From positions 1-47,139 of the forward strand of contig DLEF01000063.1 of NCBI GenBank assembly GCA_002481545.1: a stretch of 47,139 bases of DNA. The letters are read 5' to 3'. Shown here piece after piece: positions 9,850-18,090 of this stretch. The stretch comes from Cyanobacteria bacterium UBA7753 (GTDB lineage Bacteria; Cyanobacteriota; Vampirovibrionia; Gastranaerophilales; Gastranaerophilaceae). Each line of letters begins with the position of its first letter. Within the stretch, counting starts at the first letter, position 1. Under the pieces are notes generated by a model. It was not told where the DNA came from and ran no database searches. It saw nothing but the letters and a program-made list of their open reading frames with translations. The position numbers were made by a program, and so were the translations under genes.

Positions 9850-9860
9850 TTTGTTACAAA
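9850..9860. promoter_or_regulatory. Palindromic TTTGTTACAAA site
   Basis: Near-perfect inverted repeat between the divergent modular repeat gene and ispD. Related sites occur upstream of 35996, 40528 and 42964. It is a possible operator; no regulator is identified. Confidence 0.3.
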
Positions 9861-9878
9861 ACTAATACCAATTATTTA

Positions 9879-9887
9879 TGATAATAT
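9879..9887 (+). promoter_or_regulatory. Extended -10 of leaderless ispD
   Basis: TGaTAATAT, with the hexamer ending 7 positions before the ATG at 9894. GATAAT two bases earlier is an alternative. No ribosome binding site is present. Confidence 0.55.
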
Positions 9888-9893
9888 AGAGAT

Positions 9894-10568
9894 ATGAGAA
9901 ATGTTGCACTTATATTAGCATCGGGTACGGGTTCGAGATGCGGACTTGATTATCCGAAACAATTTGCGAAAATTAAGGATAAATGTATATTGCAGTATAC
10001 GGTAGAAAAATTCCAAAATAACGTATATATTGACGCTATTTACCTTGTTACTAATCCCGAATATGTGGAAAAAGTTGTTGAATTAACAAAAGATTATTCA
10101 AAGGTTAAGAAGGTTGTAGCAGGCGGTAAAACCAGAAAGGGCAGCTCTTATAACGGGATAACCTCGATTGATGAGACGGAGGCTAATATTTTAATCCATG
10201 ACGGCGTAAGACCGCTTGTAACTGATGAAATAATCACCGATTGTGTAAATAAGATGAAAACCCATGATGCCGTTTGTGTAACGATAGATTCAACTGATAC
10301 AATATTTGAGACGGATGAAAACGGAATAATAAAAAATATTCCTAACAGGAAATTTATTCGTAGGGCGCAAACTCCGCAGTGTTTTAAACTGTCTGTTATA
10401 AGAAAAGCGCATGAGCTTGCAAAAAATGATAAAGATTGCCTTGTTACGGATGATTGCGGGCTTGTGATGCGTTACGGATTAGCAAAAATTATGACAACAC
10501 AAGGCTCTGAGAGTAATATTAAAATAACTTACCCTGATGATATAGAATTTGCGAAAAAGCTTTTGTAA
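9894..10568 (+). CDS. ispD: 2-C-methyl-D-erythritol 4-phosphate cytidylyltransferase
   Basis: Transfers CMP from CTP to MEP in the non-mevalonate isoprenoid pathway. 224 aa, normal length. The nucleotide-binding start LILASGTGSRCGLDYPKQF (residues 7-24) holds the glycine-rich loop and conserved Arg and Lys. Other family marks are HDGVRPL (near 101-107), RAQTPQCF (near 156-163) and VTDDCGLV (near 181-188). Its pathway partner ispF lies at 46114 in this window, unlinked. The gene ends immediately against the convergent gene at 10569, with no space between the stop codons. Confidence 0.95.
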   Translation: MRNVALILASGTGSRCGLDYPKQFAKIKDKCILQYTVEKFQNNVYIDAIYLVTNPEYVEKVVELTKDYSKVKKVVAGGKTRKGSSYNGITSIDETEANILIHDGVRPLVTDEIITDCVNKMKTHDAVCVTIDSTDTIFETDENGIIKNIPNRKFIRRAQTPQCFKLSVIRKAHELAKNDKDCLVTDDCGLVMRYGLAKIMTTQGSESNIKITYPDDIEFAKKLL

Positions 10569-11012
10569 TTATGCTTTTTTAGCACCTTCATCAGCTCTTT
10601 TAGCGTTTGTTTTATTGATATGAGTGTCTACGGCTTTTCCTGCTCCTGTGGTAGCTGCCAATATACCTGCGCCCCATAAAGCTAATGTTTTCTTAAATCC
10701 GCCTACTATCTTTTTTGTTCTTGCGGTTACGCCCTTTTCAGGAGCTAAGATTTTACCTTCTTTATCTCTTGTCGGGACCTTTTTCATTATATTATTTAAT
10801 GATATGCCTCTGTCATGGAACCCTGCAATTAAATTTCTTTTTCCTCTAATGCTCTTTAATGAGTGGAGCTGTCCGTACATCAATCCTGCTGCAATTACTG
10901 CACCCGTTGCTGCTCCTATTGCTGTTCCTGCTTTTGTTGCTTGATAATCGTTTCCTTTGTCTGTTTTCTTTTGACCTCTGAATTGTATCGGTCCGATTGC
11001 TTGAATTGTCAT
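10569..11012 (-). CDS. Small unknown protein with IQFRG N-terminus and glycine zipper
   Basis: Not recognised, 147 aa, basic. No cleavable signal peptide. The N-terminus MTIQAIGPIQFRGQKK has a short I-x-F-x-G motif that I have the impression recurs in unknown proteins of this lineage. A glycine-zipper hydrophobic segment GAATGAVIAAGLMYG lies about residues 34-50 and a second, WGAGILAATTGAG, about 112-125. This suggests membrane association or pairing. A GGAG ribosome binding site supports the start. Its stop codon abuts the ispD stop with no intervening base and no visible terminator. Confidence 0.7.
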   Translation of the reverse strand: MTIQAIGPIQFRGQKKTDKGNDYQATKAGTAIGAATGAVIAAGLMYGQLHSLKSIRGKRNLIAGFHDRGISLNNIMKKVPTRDKEGKILAPEKGVTARTKKIVGGFKKTLALWGAGILAATTGAGKAVDTHINKTNAKRADEGAKKA

Positions 11013-11141
11013 AATTTTACTCCACTAATTAGTCCGTACTAAATTAATACACTGAAATAAAATATTTTGCTATTATGTAACTAAACATTTACATAATGCT
11101 GTATTGCAAATGGGGAGCCAGTCTCAACCGTTTTTTATAAA

Positions 11142-13118
11142 CTATTTTATTGCATTTTTCAATATTAAGTATTCATGCTCCGTCAAACCGTATAATTCTG
11201 ATATTACTCTGTCTAATTCATCATATAAATTGTTATTATTCATAATTTTATTAACCGTTTGTATTATTTTATCTTGTGTAATCCCATCACAAACAGGGAT
11301 TGGAATACTCTCAAGGTGAGAGCGCAAAACTTTTACGGAGTTATATTTCTTTTCAAAAATAAATTGTGCAATTCTTGAATTAAGGATTGCCATAATATAC
11401 TTTATATCCAAGCCAGTGATTTTAGGTATTAAGATATTACAGCTGTTAAGAGTTAGTCGTTGTTTATTGTCATAAGCAAAGGCGAGTTTAGAACTTACAA
11501 ACTTGTATAACAACTTCTCTTTTGTTCTGTATATCTCTGTAGGTGCAGCCTGTTGGAAGTTTTTCGGGATGTATTCTATGTATCTGTCAGGTTCATTTAT
11601 TTTAAATTTTTCAATATCCGAGCCTTTCAATATAACTTCATTTTTACTGTTTTTTTTATCCGTTATGAACTTTTTGTTATTCCCTGTAACTATTCCCATT
11701 GCAAAAACGGCATTATTTTTAAGATATACTTTTTCCCCTTCAAACAGTTTGTTAAAGATTGAATATTCTTCATCGTCCATATTAAAGTTAAACCCGTCTT
11801 TTGTGAGATGTCTTTCCGTTTTTATGACAAAGCTTTTATTCTTATCTGTGACTTTTGTCCCGATAGTTAATAAAGGCAAGTTTGTATGATGTATTTTAAT
11901 AGTTATAACGGGGCATTGAACTTTATCAAAAATGTTGCCTAAATAATCGATATATTCGACGGAGTTGTTTTTTAGGATAATGTCTCGGATTTCTTTATGA
12001 TTTTTGACTGTTAATATTGCCTCCGGCAGAACAAAGAGCAAATGCCCATCCTGCTTTAATGAGGACAATGCTTTTTCTACAAAAAGGTCATATGATTCAA
12101 TATTCTTACCCTTTGCCGTAATGTATTTGTTCTTAAATCCTTTTATTTCATCTTGAGTAAATTCTGCGCCCCACGGCGGATTACCTATAATGTAATCAAA
12201 CTTATCTTTGTTGTCTGTCGTCAAAAAATTTTTAACACTAAAATTTTTGTACAATATATTGATATCCTCGGGCAAATATTTTAGAGCCATATTTATCCTT
12301 GTTATTTTGATTGCCGTAGCATCAATATCATTCCCGAATATCTGCAATATATTTATCCCGTCGGGAATATGAAGCAAGAAATTCCCCGCTCCGCAGCACG
12401 GATCAATAACTGTTTTATTCTCAAAATTCTTAAAATCAGCATTATTTATTGCCTTTTTTATTATTTTTGTAGGGGTATAGTATGCTCCGCGAGCCTTTCT
12501 GTTCTTTATGTCGGAAAGGGATATATATAATAGTCCTAATATATCCCCATTCTTCTCATATATGTATTTACGGGCAAAAATATCGGGATTATTTTCAATA
12601 AATGTTAACGCCTTTTCTTTATTATCAATAAGGTTGTCTATGAGTTCGTTGTATTTCCCTAATTCAATTTTTCCGTCTAAATACTCTTTTAGAAAATTAG
12701 TTTTTATATCGGTTGTGATGTTCTTCCTTTGCAGAAATAATTGAACTGTACAATCGGCAATAATGTAATTTATTTTGTTTTCCGTTAAGTCTGCTTTTGC
12801 TTCTTTTATATAATCCGATAATTCGGTTATGATTTTTGAATTTTGAGATGTATCCGAAAGGTAATTTTTATAGAAAGATGCACCCGTTTTATATTTTTTG
12901 TTTCTTCTAGATTTTAAGATATTCGAGTTTTCGGATTTAATTATTTTCAGCAGTTGATTTGCATATTCTTTTGTGAAATATGCGCTCTTTCCCTGTATTT
13001 GGGTTGGATGTATCTTATTCAGTCTTATCCAATTCTTAACCGTCGCGTCAGAGACAGAAAGAATATTTCCCAATTCTTTTTCCGTAATCAAAATTTTTGT
13101 ATCAAAAATGACAGGCAT
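11142..13118 (-). CDS. Orphan N6-adenine DNA methyltransferase with N-terminal HTH domain
   Basis: 658 aa. Residues about 10-60 (EKELGNILSVSDATVKNWIR) form a helix-turn-helix of excisionase/MerR type. SAM-binding motif I is VIDPCCGAGNFLLHI (about 240-254) and catalytic motif IV is DYIIGNPPWGAEF, the NPPW of Eco57I/TaqI-type adenine methylases. The C-terminal third resembles a TaqI-type target-recognition domain, with NSRIAQFIFEKKYNSVKVLR and SIPIPVCD. No nuclease motif is seen in the protein and no restriction gene is adjacent, so it is a solitary methylase or a type IIG relative that lost cutting. A GGAGGG ribosome binding site and a TATAAT (13140-13135) precede it. Confidence 0.88.
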   Translation of the reverse strand: MPVIFDTKILITEKELGNILSVSDATVKNWIRLNKIHPTQIQGKSAYFTKEYANQLLKIIKSENSNILKSRRNKKYKTGASFYKNYLSDTSQNSKIITELSDYIKEAKADLTENKINYIIADCTVQLFLQRKNITTDIKTNFLKEYLDGKIELGKYNELIDNLIDNKEKALTFIENNPDIFARKYIYEKNGDILGLLYISLSDIKNRKARGAYYTPTKIIKKAINNADFKNFENKTVIDPCCGAGNFLLHIPDGINILQIFGNDIDATAIKITRINMALKYLPEDINILYKNFSVKNFLTTDNKDKFDYIIGNPPWGAEFTQDEIKGFKNKYITAKGKNIESYDLFVEKALSSLKQDGHLLFVLPEAILTVKNHKEIRDIILKNNSVEYIDYLGNIFDKVQCPVITIKIHHTNLPLLTIGTKVTDKNKSFVIKTERHLTKDGFNFNMDDEEYSIFNKLFEGEKVYLKNNAVFAMGIVTGNNKKFITDKKNSKNEVILKGSDIEKFKINEPDRYIEYIPKNFQQAAPTEIYRTKEKLLYKFVSSKLAFAYDNKQRLTLNSCNILIPKITGLDIKYIMAILNSRIAQFIFEKKYNSVKVLRSHLESIPIPVCDGITQDKIIQTVNKIMNNNNLYDELDRVISELYGLTEHEYLILKNAIK

Positions 13119-13153
13119 GAACCCTCCTCATAGTATTATACAATAGTTTATTT

Positions 13154-13159
13154 TATAAT
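13154..13159 (+). promoter_or_regulatory. -10 box of leaderless acyl-ACP thioesterase gene
   Basis: A perfect TATAAT ends 7 positions before the ATG at 13166. There is no ribosome binding site. It lies in the 47-base divergent spacer shared with the methyltransferase. Confidence 0.65.
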
Positions 13160-13165
13160 ATCGAT

Positions 13166-13906
13166 ATGGGAAACAAATATTCGGAAAATATTACGGTAAA
13201 ATATTCGGAATCAGACAGAAACAAGGCACTAAAGCCGTTCGCTTTGCTTAATTATTTGCAGGATATAGCGGATAAGAATGCGGAGGATTTGGGCTTTGGA
13301 GTATCATATCTGTCCAAAAAAAATTACGCATGGTTTTTAATCAAGTACAGAATGGAATTTAGTGATTATCCTATAGATGCGCATGAATTGACTCTGACGA
13401 CCGAGCCTCGCGGGTACAGAAAGATATTTTCTTATCGTGATTTTAAATTTGAAAATAACGGTGAAAACATCGGAAGAGTGCGCAGTGAGTGGGCAATAAT
13501 TGATTTAAACAAACATTCTATGGTAAATATCGGCTCCGCACTTGAGGATAATCCTTGTATGCCGCCTTATACCGCTCGAGAGGACGATTTGACATTTGAT
13601 AAAATCCCGCATATGCAAGAAGTCGAAAAAGAAGAAGATTTTATTGTCCGCTACAATGATTTGGATAAAAACGGGCATGCAAACAACGGAAACTATATAG
13701 TTTGGGCGTTTGAGCCTCTGGATATTGATTTTAAAACCTCGCATAAGATAAAAACATTGGATATCATATTTAAAAAAGAGGCAAAATATAAAGAGCGCAT
13801 TATTTCTCAAGTTTCTTTTACAGATGAGAATACGACTTTACACAGAATAACCAATGCAGATAACGAAGACATATGCCTTTTAAAATGTGAATGGGATAAA
13901 ATATAA
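13166..13906 (+). CDS. Acyl-ACP thioesterase
   Basis: Hydrolyses acyl-ACP to release free fatty acid (PF01643 family, double hot-dog fold). 246 aa, usual bacterial length. The first hot-dog domain begins with KYSESDRNKALKPFALLNYLQDIA (residues 10-33, in parts). The second begins near residue 160 with VRYNDLDKNGHANNGNY, containing the conserved Asn and His of the proposed active site. It is cytoplasmic. The predicted transcript is leaderless. It ends at a bidirectional terminator shared with tpiA. The substrate chain length cannot be read from sequence. Confidence 0.9.
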   Translation: MGNKYSENITVKYSESDRNKALKPFALLNYLQDIADKNAEDLGFGVSYLSKKNYAWFLIKYRMEFSDYPIDAHELTLTTEPRGYRKIFSYRDFKFENNGENIGRVRSEWAIIDLNKHSMVNIGSALEDNPCMPPYTAREDDLTFDKIPHMQEVEKEEDFIVRYNDLDKNGHANNGNYIVWAFEPLDIDFKTSHKIKTLDIIFKKEAKYKERIISQVSFTDENTTLHRITNADNEDICLLKCEWDKI

Positions 13907-13933
13907 GATTTTATTATGAGAGTTCTATAAAAC

Positions 13934-13967
13934 AAAAAGGAAATGAGCCGAAACCCATTTCCTTTTT
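13934..13967. terminator. Bidirectional terminator
   Basis: Eleven-base stem AAAAGGAAATG / CATTTCCTTTT around a 10-base loop, with T-runs on both strands, between the convergent thioesterase and tpiA. Confidence 0.9.
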
Positions 13968-13992
13968 TATATTTGAAAAATCTGTCAATCGC

Positions 13993-14775
13993 TTATACGG
14001 CAACTTTCATTGAATTAGTAATAATTTCATTGAAGCTGTCAGCCTTCAAGCTTGCACCGCCGATTAAAGCGCCGTCGATATCTGACATTTCCATTTGGCT
14101 TTCGATTGTTGCAGGTTTAACAGAACCGCCGTAAAGGATTCTGATAGAGTCTGCAGTCTTGCTGTCAGAGATTTCTTTAACAACGTTTCTAATCATAGCG
14201 ATTACTCTGTTAGCTTCTTTAGCGTCGCAAGTTTTGCCTGTTCCGATAGCCCAGATAGGTTCGTAAGCAATAACTGATTTAGCGATATCTTCGTTAGAAA
14301 TACCTGCTAAAGCTGCTCTGATTTGGCTTGCGATGTGTTCATCGGTTACGCCTGATTCTCTTTGTTCAAGAGTTTCACCGCAGCAGATGATTGGCAATAA
14401 ACCGTGAGCCAAGATTGCTTTTGCTTTCTTGTTAATCATTTCATCTGTTTCTGAGAAGTATTGTCTTCTTTCAGAGTGACCGATGATAACGTATGAGCAG
14501 TTTAAATCTTTTAACATACCAACTGTAACTTCGCCGGTGTAAGCCCCTGATTCTTCCCAGTGGCAATTTTGAGCGGCTAATTTAACCTTAGTGCTGTCTT
14601 TTAATAATCTTGATACGATAGCCAAAGATGTGAAAGTAGGAGCAATGATTACTTCAGGCATTTGCTCTTCGTTTAAATCTTTAACCCCGTCTAAAATACC
14701 TAATGTTAATGCAGCGGAATCGTTTAATAAATTGTGCATTTTCCAGTTTCCTGCCATAATAGGACGTCTTGACAT
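13993..14775 (-). CDS. tpiA: Triosephosphate isomerase
   Basis: Interconverts dihydroxyacetone phosphate and glyceraldehyde 3-phosphate. 260 aa. The active site is complete: Lys12 in GNWKMH, His100 in IIGHSERR, and Glu172 in AYEPIWAIGTG. The flexible loop 6 and the phosphate-binding YGGSVKP follow. A strong AAGGAG ribosome binding site precedes the ATG. It is transcribed alone on the minus strand, ending at the terminator shared with the thioesterase. A housekeeping glycolytic enzyme with nothing odd. Confidence 0.97.
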   Translation of the reverse strand: MSRRPIMAGNWKMHNLLNDSAALTLGILDGVKDLNEEQMPEVIIAPTFTSLAIVSRLLKDSTKVKLAAQNCHWEESGAYTGEVTVGMLKDLNCSYVIIGHSERRQYFSETDEMINKKAKAILAHGLLPIICCGETLEQRESGVTDEHIASQIRAALAGISNEDIAKSVIAYEPIWAIGTGKTCDAKEANRVIAMIRNVVKEISDSKTADSIRILYGGSVKPATIESQMEMSDIDGALIGGASLKADSFNEIITNSMKVAV

Positions 14776-14887
14776 AATTTTTCTCCTTTTATTTGTTTAT
14801 AATAGTTGTAACGCCCTAATTATAGGATAAAAAAAATATGCAAGCAAGTAATATCAAGAAAGTTAAATTCGGATATTAAAGCTAAAG

Positions 14888-15703
14888 TTAATTATACGGT
14901 ACAACCTCGATAGGCTGAACGAGTTTTACTATTATGGAGGTTCCTGCGGGTACTTCCGCGCCTTCCCCTTTGTGTGCTACTGCTGAGACCATACCGCCTG
15001 CTGCACCTATGGCGGAGCCTACCGCCAAGCCCCCTGCGACATCTCCGCCCGTTATGAGCGAGTATAAAGCACCTGTCACAACTCCGCCAATTGCGCCTAT
15101 TACAACATTGGCGGCGATTTTCGCAACTCTCTTATCTTTTATAACGACATAGACCTTGTTTGTTGTTAATTTTATTCTGTCTCCGTTCGGTGTCAGTATT
15201 TCATCAAATGTCATAGCAAGACGCCCGTTCGCATAAGCGTAACCCGCTTTTTTTACGTCAGTCGCTCTGCCGTAGATAACACTTCCTTGAGGAGCAATAA
15301 GGGTACCGTTATAGTACCAATCCGTACTTAATACGGCAGCGATTGTGTCTTGTTCTGCCAAACTTTCGGAGCTGATGGCGGATTGTAAAACAGCTTCAAA
15401 GGATTCTCCGCTCGGAACTACAAGTACCGTTCCCGTAATTGTTTTAGGGTTCGGCTGATATACGTTTTGTCTGGAATATGTTTGATTAGACATATCCTTG
15501 CGTTTTGTTTTCTCAAGTTGCGGCCCTGATTTTATCGGCTCTGCGTTTTGGTTTTGGAGTTTTATTTTTTCTCTTGCTTCCTGTCTGTCAAATTCCGCCT
15601 GCGCTTCATCGCTGAAATCATAGCTTGTAATCTCTGCCAGTGCGGGCGTTGTTTGCACAAACAGAGTCAATAGTGTGAATATTAAACAGATAGTTTTTTT
15701 CAA
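14888..15703 (-). CDS. Exported protein with TrbI/VirB10-like C-terminal region
   Basis: 271 aa with a clear signal peptide (MKKTICLIFTLLTLFVQ..ALA, cleavage near residue 23). The start codon is TTG, with GGTGA upstream. A charged linker leads to residues about 90-190 (GTVLVVPSGESFEAVLQSAI, then GTLIAPQGSVIYGR, then RLAMTFDEILTPNGDRIKL). These follow the pattern of the VirB10/TrbI beta-barrel domain: a small-molecule-like start, an IP(K)GS turn and a final ..PdG..i strand. A glycine-zipper hydrophobic stretch (about 200-245) follows. No other type IV secretion gene is nearby, so it may be a stand-alone envelope protein. It lies 21 bases after the next upstream exported unknown and is probably cotranscribed. 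The fold assignment is by pattern only. Confidence 0.65.
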   Translation of the reverse strand: MKKTICLIFTLLTLFVQTTPALAEITSYDFSDEAQAEFDRQEAREKIKLQNQNAEPIKSGPQLEKTKRKDMSNQTYSRQNVYQPNPKTITGTVLVVPSGESFEAVLQSAISSESLAEQDTIAAVLSTDWYYNGTLIAPQGSVIYGRATDVKKAGYAYANGRLAMTFDEILTPNGDRIKLTTNKVYVVIKDKRVAKIAANVVIGAIGGVVTGALYSLITGGDVAGGLAVGSAIGAAGGMVSAVAHKGEGAEVPAGTSIIVKLVQPIEVVPYN

Positions 15704-15724
15704 AATTTTGTCACCAATTATATA

Positions 15725-16390
15725 TTATTTGAACAGGATTTGTATTTTTTCATTCGTTTCAAATGTTACATATCCTACAACCGCGCGTTTTGCGACATTG
15801 TTTGTCTTTAAGTATACGGTAAAGTGTCCGAATATACCTGTGCTTTCCGCATTAGCAGTGCGCTTTAGATTAATTATATCAATATAGTCAATTTTGTTCA
15901 AGTTATAGTCTTTTTTACGGTCGTTGACAAGGAGTGCGCCTTTTTTGTCCATTCTGACAAAACGGATATTTGCTTTTCTGAGCTCTGCAGGGGTGATTTT
16001 TGAGTGGTCACCGTCGGAGTTCAACCCGATGAGTGATTGGAACCTGTTTGTTTTCGGATCTTCATATCCGAGCAGGTCTTTTTCCGTCCATTTGTTGTCT
16101 TTTCTGTCTTTTACAAGTACATATTTGTTGCCGTCGATTTCTATTACATAAGGATCTAAAAGCATAGGTATCAAAATAGCTGACGCTGTAGTTGTTCCGA
16201 GAAAAGCACCCGTCAGTGTGAACGGGTTTTTGGCGGGGATTGAAACATATTCGTTACAGCCGTCTATTTTTACTCCGTTGCTTACGTCGTTTATTGCCGT
16301 TCCTTTATACGGGAACAGTTTTGCATCTTCCGCACATACGAATGATGCGCCCAACAACATTAAACTCATAAACAACAAAAATTTTTTCAT
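15725..16390 (-). CDS. Exported unknown protein
   Basis: Not recognised. 221 aa with a signal peptide MKKFLLFMSLMLLGASFVCA, cleavage near residue 20. A second hydrophobic stretch lies near residues 57-80 (PFTLTGAFLGTTTASAILIPML). The rest is mixed, with many Lys/Asp residues, and ends in strands resembling a small beta domain. An AAGGA ribosome binding site precedes the ATG. It probably forms a two-gene unit with the TrbI-like exported protein just downstream, which suggests a shared envelope role. Confidence 0.7.
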   Translation of the reverse strand: MKKFLLFMSLMLLGASFVCAEDAKLFPYKGTAINDVSNGVKIDGCNEYVSIPAKNPFTLTGAFLGTTTASAILIPMLLDPYVIEIDGNKYVLVKDRKDNKWTEKDLLGYEDPKTNRFQSLIGLNSDGDHSKITPAELRKANIRFVRMDKKGALLVNDRKKDYNLNKIDYIDIINLKRTANAESTGIFGHFTVYLKTNNVAKRAVVGYVTFETNEKIQILFK

Positions 16391-16567
16391 CTGCTTTTCC
16401 TTTTATAATGTACACTTATATATTACATTTATTTAACGAAAAAATACAAAAAATGTTCAATTTTATGAAGAAACTTTACAAAAATTTTTAAGTTCAAAGT
16501 CAAAAGTAATTGTAGTACAATTTATCTGACAATATTATAAAAATAAATAAATGAGAAAGAAAGTAAA

Positions 16568-16594
16568 GTAGGGTGCGGTCACTACCGCACCAAC
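16568..16594 (+). repeat. GTAG-hairpin repeat, GGTGCGGT subfamily (copy 3)
   Basis: Identical 27-base unit (GTAG, GGTGCGGT, CACT, ACCGCACC, AAC) in the 229-base spacer between the divergent exported unknown and pgeF, 26 bases before the pgeF start. Confidence 0.9.
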
Positions 16595-16619
16595 ATAGCT
16601 TAATAACGGAGACAAGAAG

Positions 16620-17339
16620 ATGTTTAAGAGTAAAAAAGTCGGGAACGGGTTGATATATTATTCTGATTTAATCCCTGAATTGGAGCATTTTTTTACGGGC
16701 AGAGATACCAATGTTGACGATAACTTTGATCTTATATGTAAATATTTAGGTGTTGCGCCTGAAAATCTTATACATCCTAATCAAACCCACTCTTCAAATG
16801 TTGATTTTGCTAAGGTCGGGCAATCCGAATATAAGGAGACGGATGCTCTTATTTTGACAAATTTTGAACAGGCTGTATATTTGCGGTTTGCGGACTGTAC
16901 CCCTGTAATTCTTTATGATAAAAAAGCTAATATCGGGGCTATTGCGCACGCGGGCTGGCGCGGAACGGTAGCGCAGATTGTGCCTAAAACCGTTCAAAAA
17001 ATGATTGAATATACAAAATCTGACTTGTCTGATATTTATGCCGTTGTCGGACCTGCGATAGGACTGTGCTGTTATGAGGTCGGGGATGAAGTCGTTGACG
17101 GGATAAAGCAATCCGTAAAGAATACGAAAGATATTATTGTAATGCACAACGGCAAACCTCATGTTGATTTAAAGCGTGCGAATGCAAAACAACTGACAGA
17201 GTTCGGAGTCCCTCAAGAAAACATTGATATTTGCCCTTATTGTACCTCTTGCGACAATGACAAATTCTTCTCATACAGAAAAGAGCACGGAACAACACAT
17301 AGACATAACGCGGTTATAAAATTAATTCATAAACCATAA
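16620..17339 (+). CDS. pgeF: PgeF/YfiH-type purine nucleoside phosphorylase-like (LACC1 family)
   Basis: 239 aa, copper-oxidase-4 (DUF152) family. Members act as purine nucleoside phosphorylase/adenosine deaminase enzymes or as peptidoglycan-editing factor PgeF. Family marks in order: HPNQTHSSNV (near residue 58), RFADCTPVIL, AHAGWRGTV (near 106), GPAIGLCCYEVGDEV (near 142) and CPYCTSCDNDKFFSYR near the C-terminus. The conserved His and Cys ligands are all present. A GGAGA ribosome binding site supports the start. The biochemical role in this organism is inferred from the family only. Confidence 0.9.
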   Translation: MFKSKKVGNGLIYYSDLIPELEHFFTGRDTNVDDNFDLICKYLGVAPENLIHPNQTHSSNVDFAKVGQSEYKETDALILTNFEQAVYLRFADCTPVILYDKKANIGAIAHAGWRGTVAQIVPKTVQKMIEYTKSDLSDIYAVVGPAIGLCCYEVGDEVVDGIKQSVKNTKDIIVMHNGKPHVDLKRANAKQLTEFGVPQENIDICPYCTSCDNDKFFSYRKEHGTTHRHNAVIKLIHKP

Positions 17340-17391
17340 TATATTTAATTTATGGTATTATATAAGAAGATAAGAATTGATTGAGGGAAAA

Positions 17392-18060
17392 ATGAATAAA
17401 AGATTAATAACTTTAGGTGTAGTAATATTATTATCCTGCATTGTGATAAAACTAATTTGGGCAGGGTTAAAAAACATAAAAGTGGATGACTTTCATCCTG
17501 CGGCAGTTATGTTTGTAGTTGATTCGTCAGCCTCTAATCAGGCACAACTTCCCGAGCAAAAGAAGTTCTTAAAACAAATCTGCGCTCAGCTTGATCCGGA
17601 AGACCAAATAAAAATTATTAAAGTATCACAAGACGCTTATTTGATATATGAAGGCTCTCCGCAAAATGCAAGCGGTATAACGAAATCAATGGAAGCTTTC
17701 ACAAAATATGAACCTGAGGCTATGGGAACAGCATACGGAGAAGGTTTAAAGAAGGCACTTTCTTATGCATTAACTATGAAGAAAGACGGATATGTTCCTG
17801 CTGTTGTTGTAATAGGTGACCTTGAAAACGAAGGCGCAACCGATAAACAAATAGATTGGAACACATTCCCGCAGAATGTTAAAAATGTTCAAAAATATGC
17901 GCCTGACCTGTCGATGATGTTCTTATACGCGCATCCTCAAAAATTGGATTTCGTAAAAGAAAAATTAGGCGGAATATTGGGAGAAGATAAACTTATTGTA
18001 GCTCCCGAACCTACGGTTGATAAAGCTCTTAGAAAATTCATCACCGCTATAGGAAGATAA
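17392..18060 (+). CDS. Membrane-anchored VWA-domain protein
   Basis: 222 aa from the ATG at 17392, which has a GAGGGA ribosome binding site. An in-frame TTG at 17377 is rejected. One transmembrane helix (about residues 7-26) precedes a von Willebrand factor A domain. The MIDAS metal site is visible: DxSxS at Asp44-Ser48 (VVDSSAS), a Thr in MGTAYGEGL, and an Asp in VIGDLENEG. VWA domains mediate metal-dependent protein contacts. The next gene, 30 bases downstream, encodes an FHA-like multi-pass membrane protein, and a TonB-C-like gene follows. The three probably work together at the membrane. The partner is unknown. Confidence 0.8.
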   Translation: MNKRLITLGVVILLSCIVIKLIWAGLKNIKVDDFHPAAVMFVVDSSASNQAQLPEQKKFLKQICAQLDPEDQIKIIKVSQDAYLIYEGSPQNASGITKSMEAFTKYEPEAMGTAYGEGLKKALSYALTMKKDGYVPAVVVIGDLENEGATDKQIDWNTFPQNVKNVQKYAPDLSMMFLYAHPQKLDFVKEKLGGILGEDKLIVAPEPTVDKALRKFITAIGR

Positions 18061-18090
18061 AAACTTATTTCTTTAAAGAAAGGATTATAT

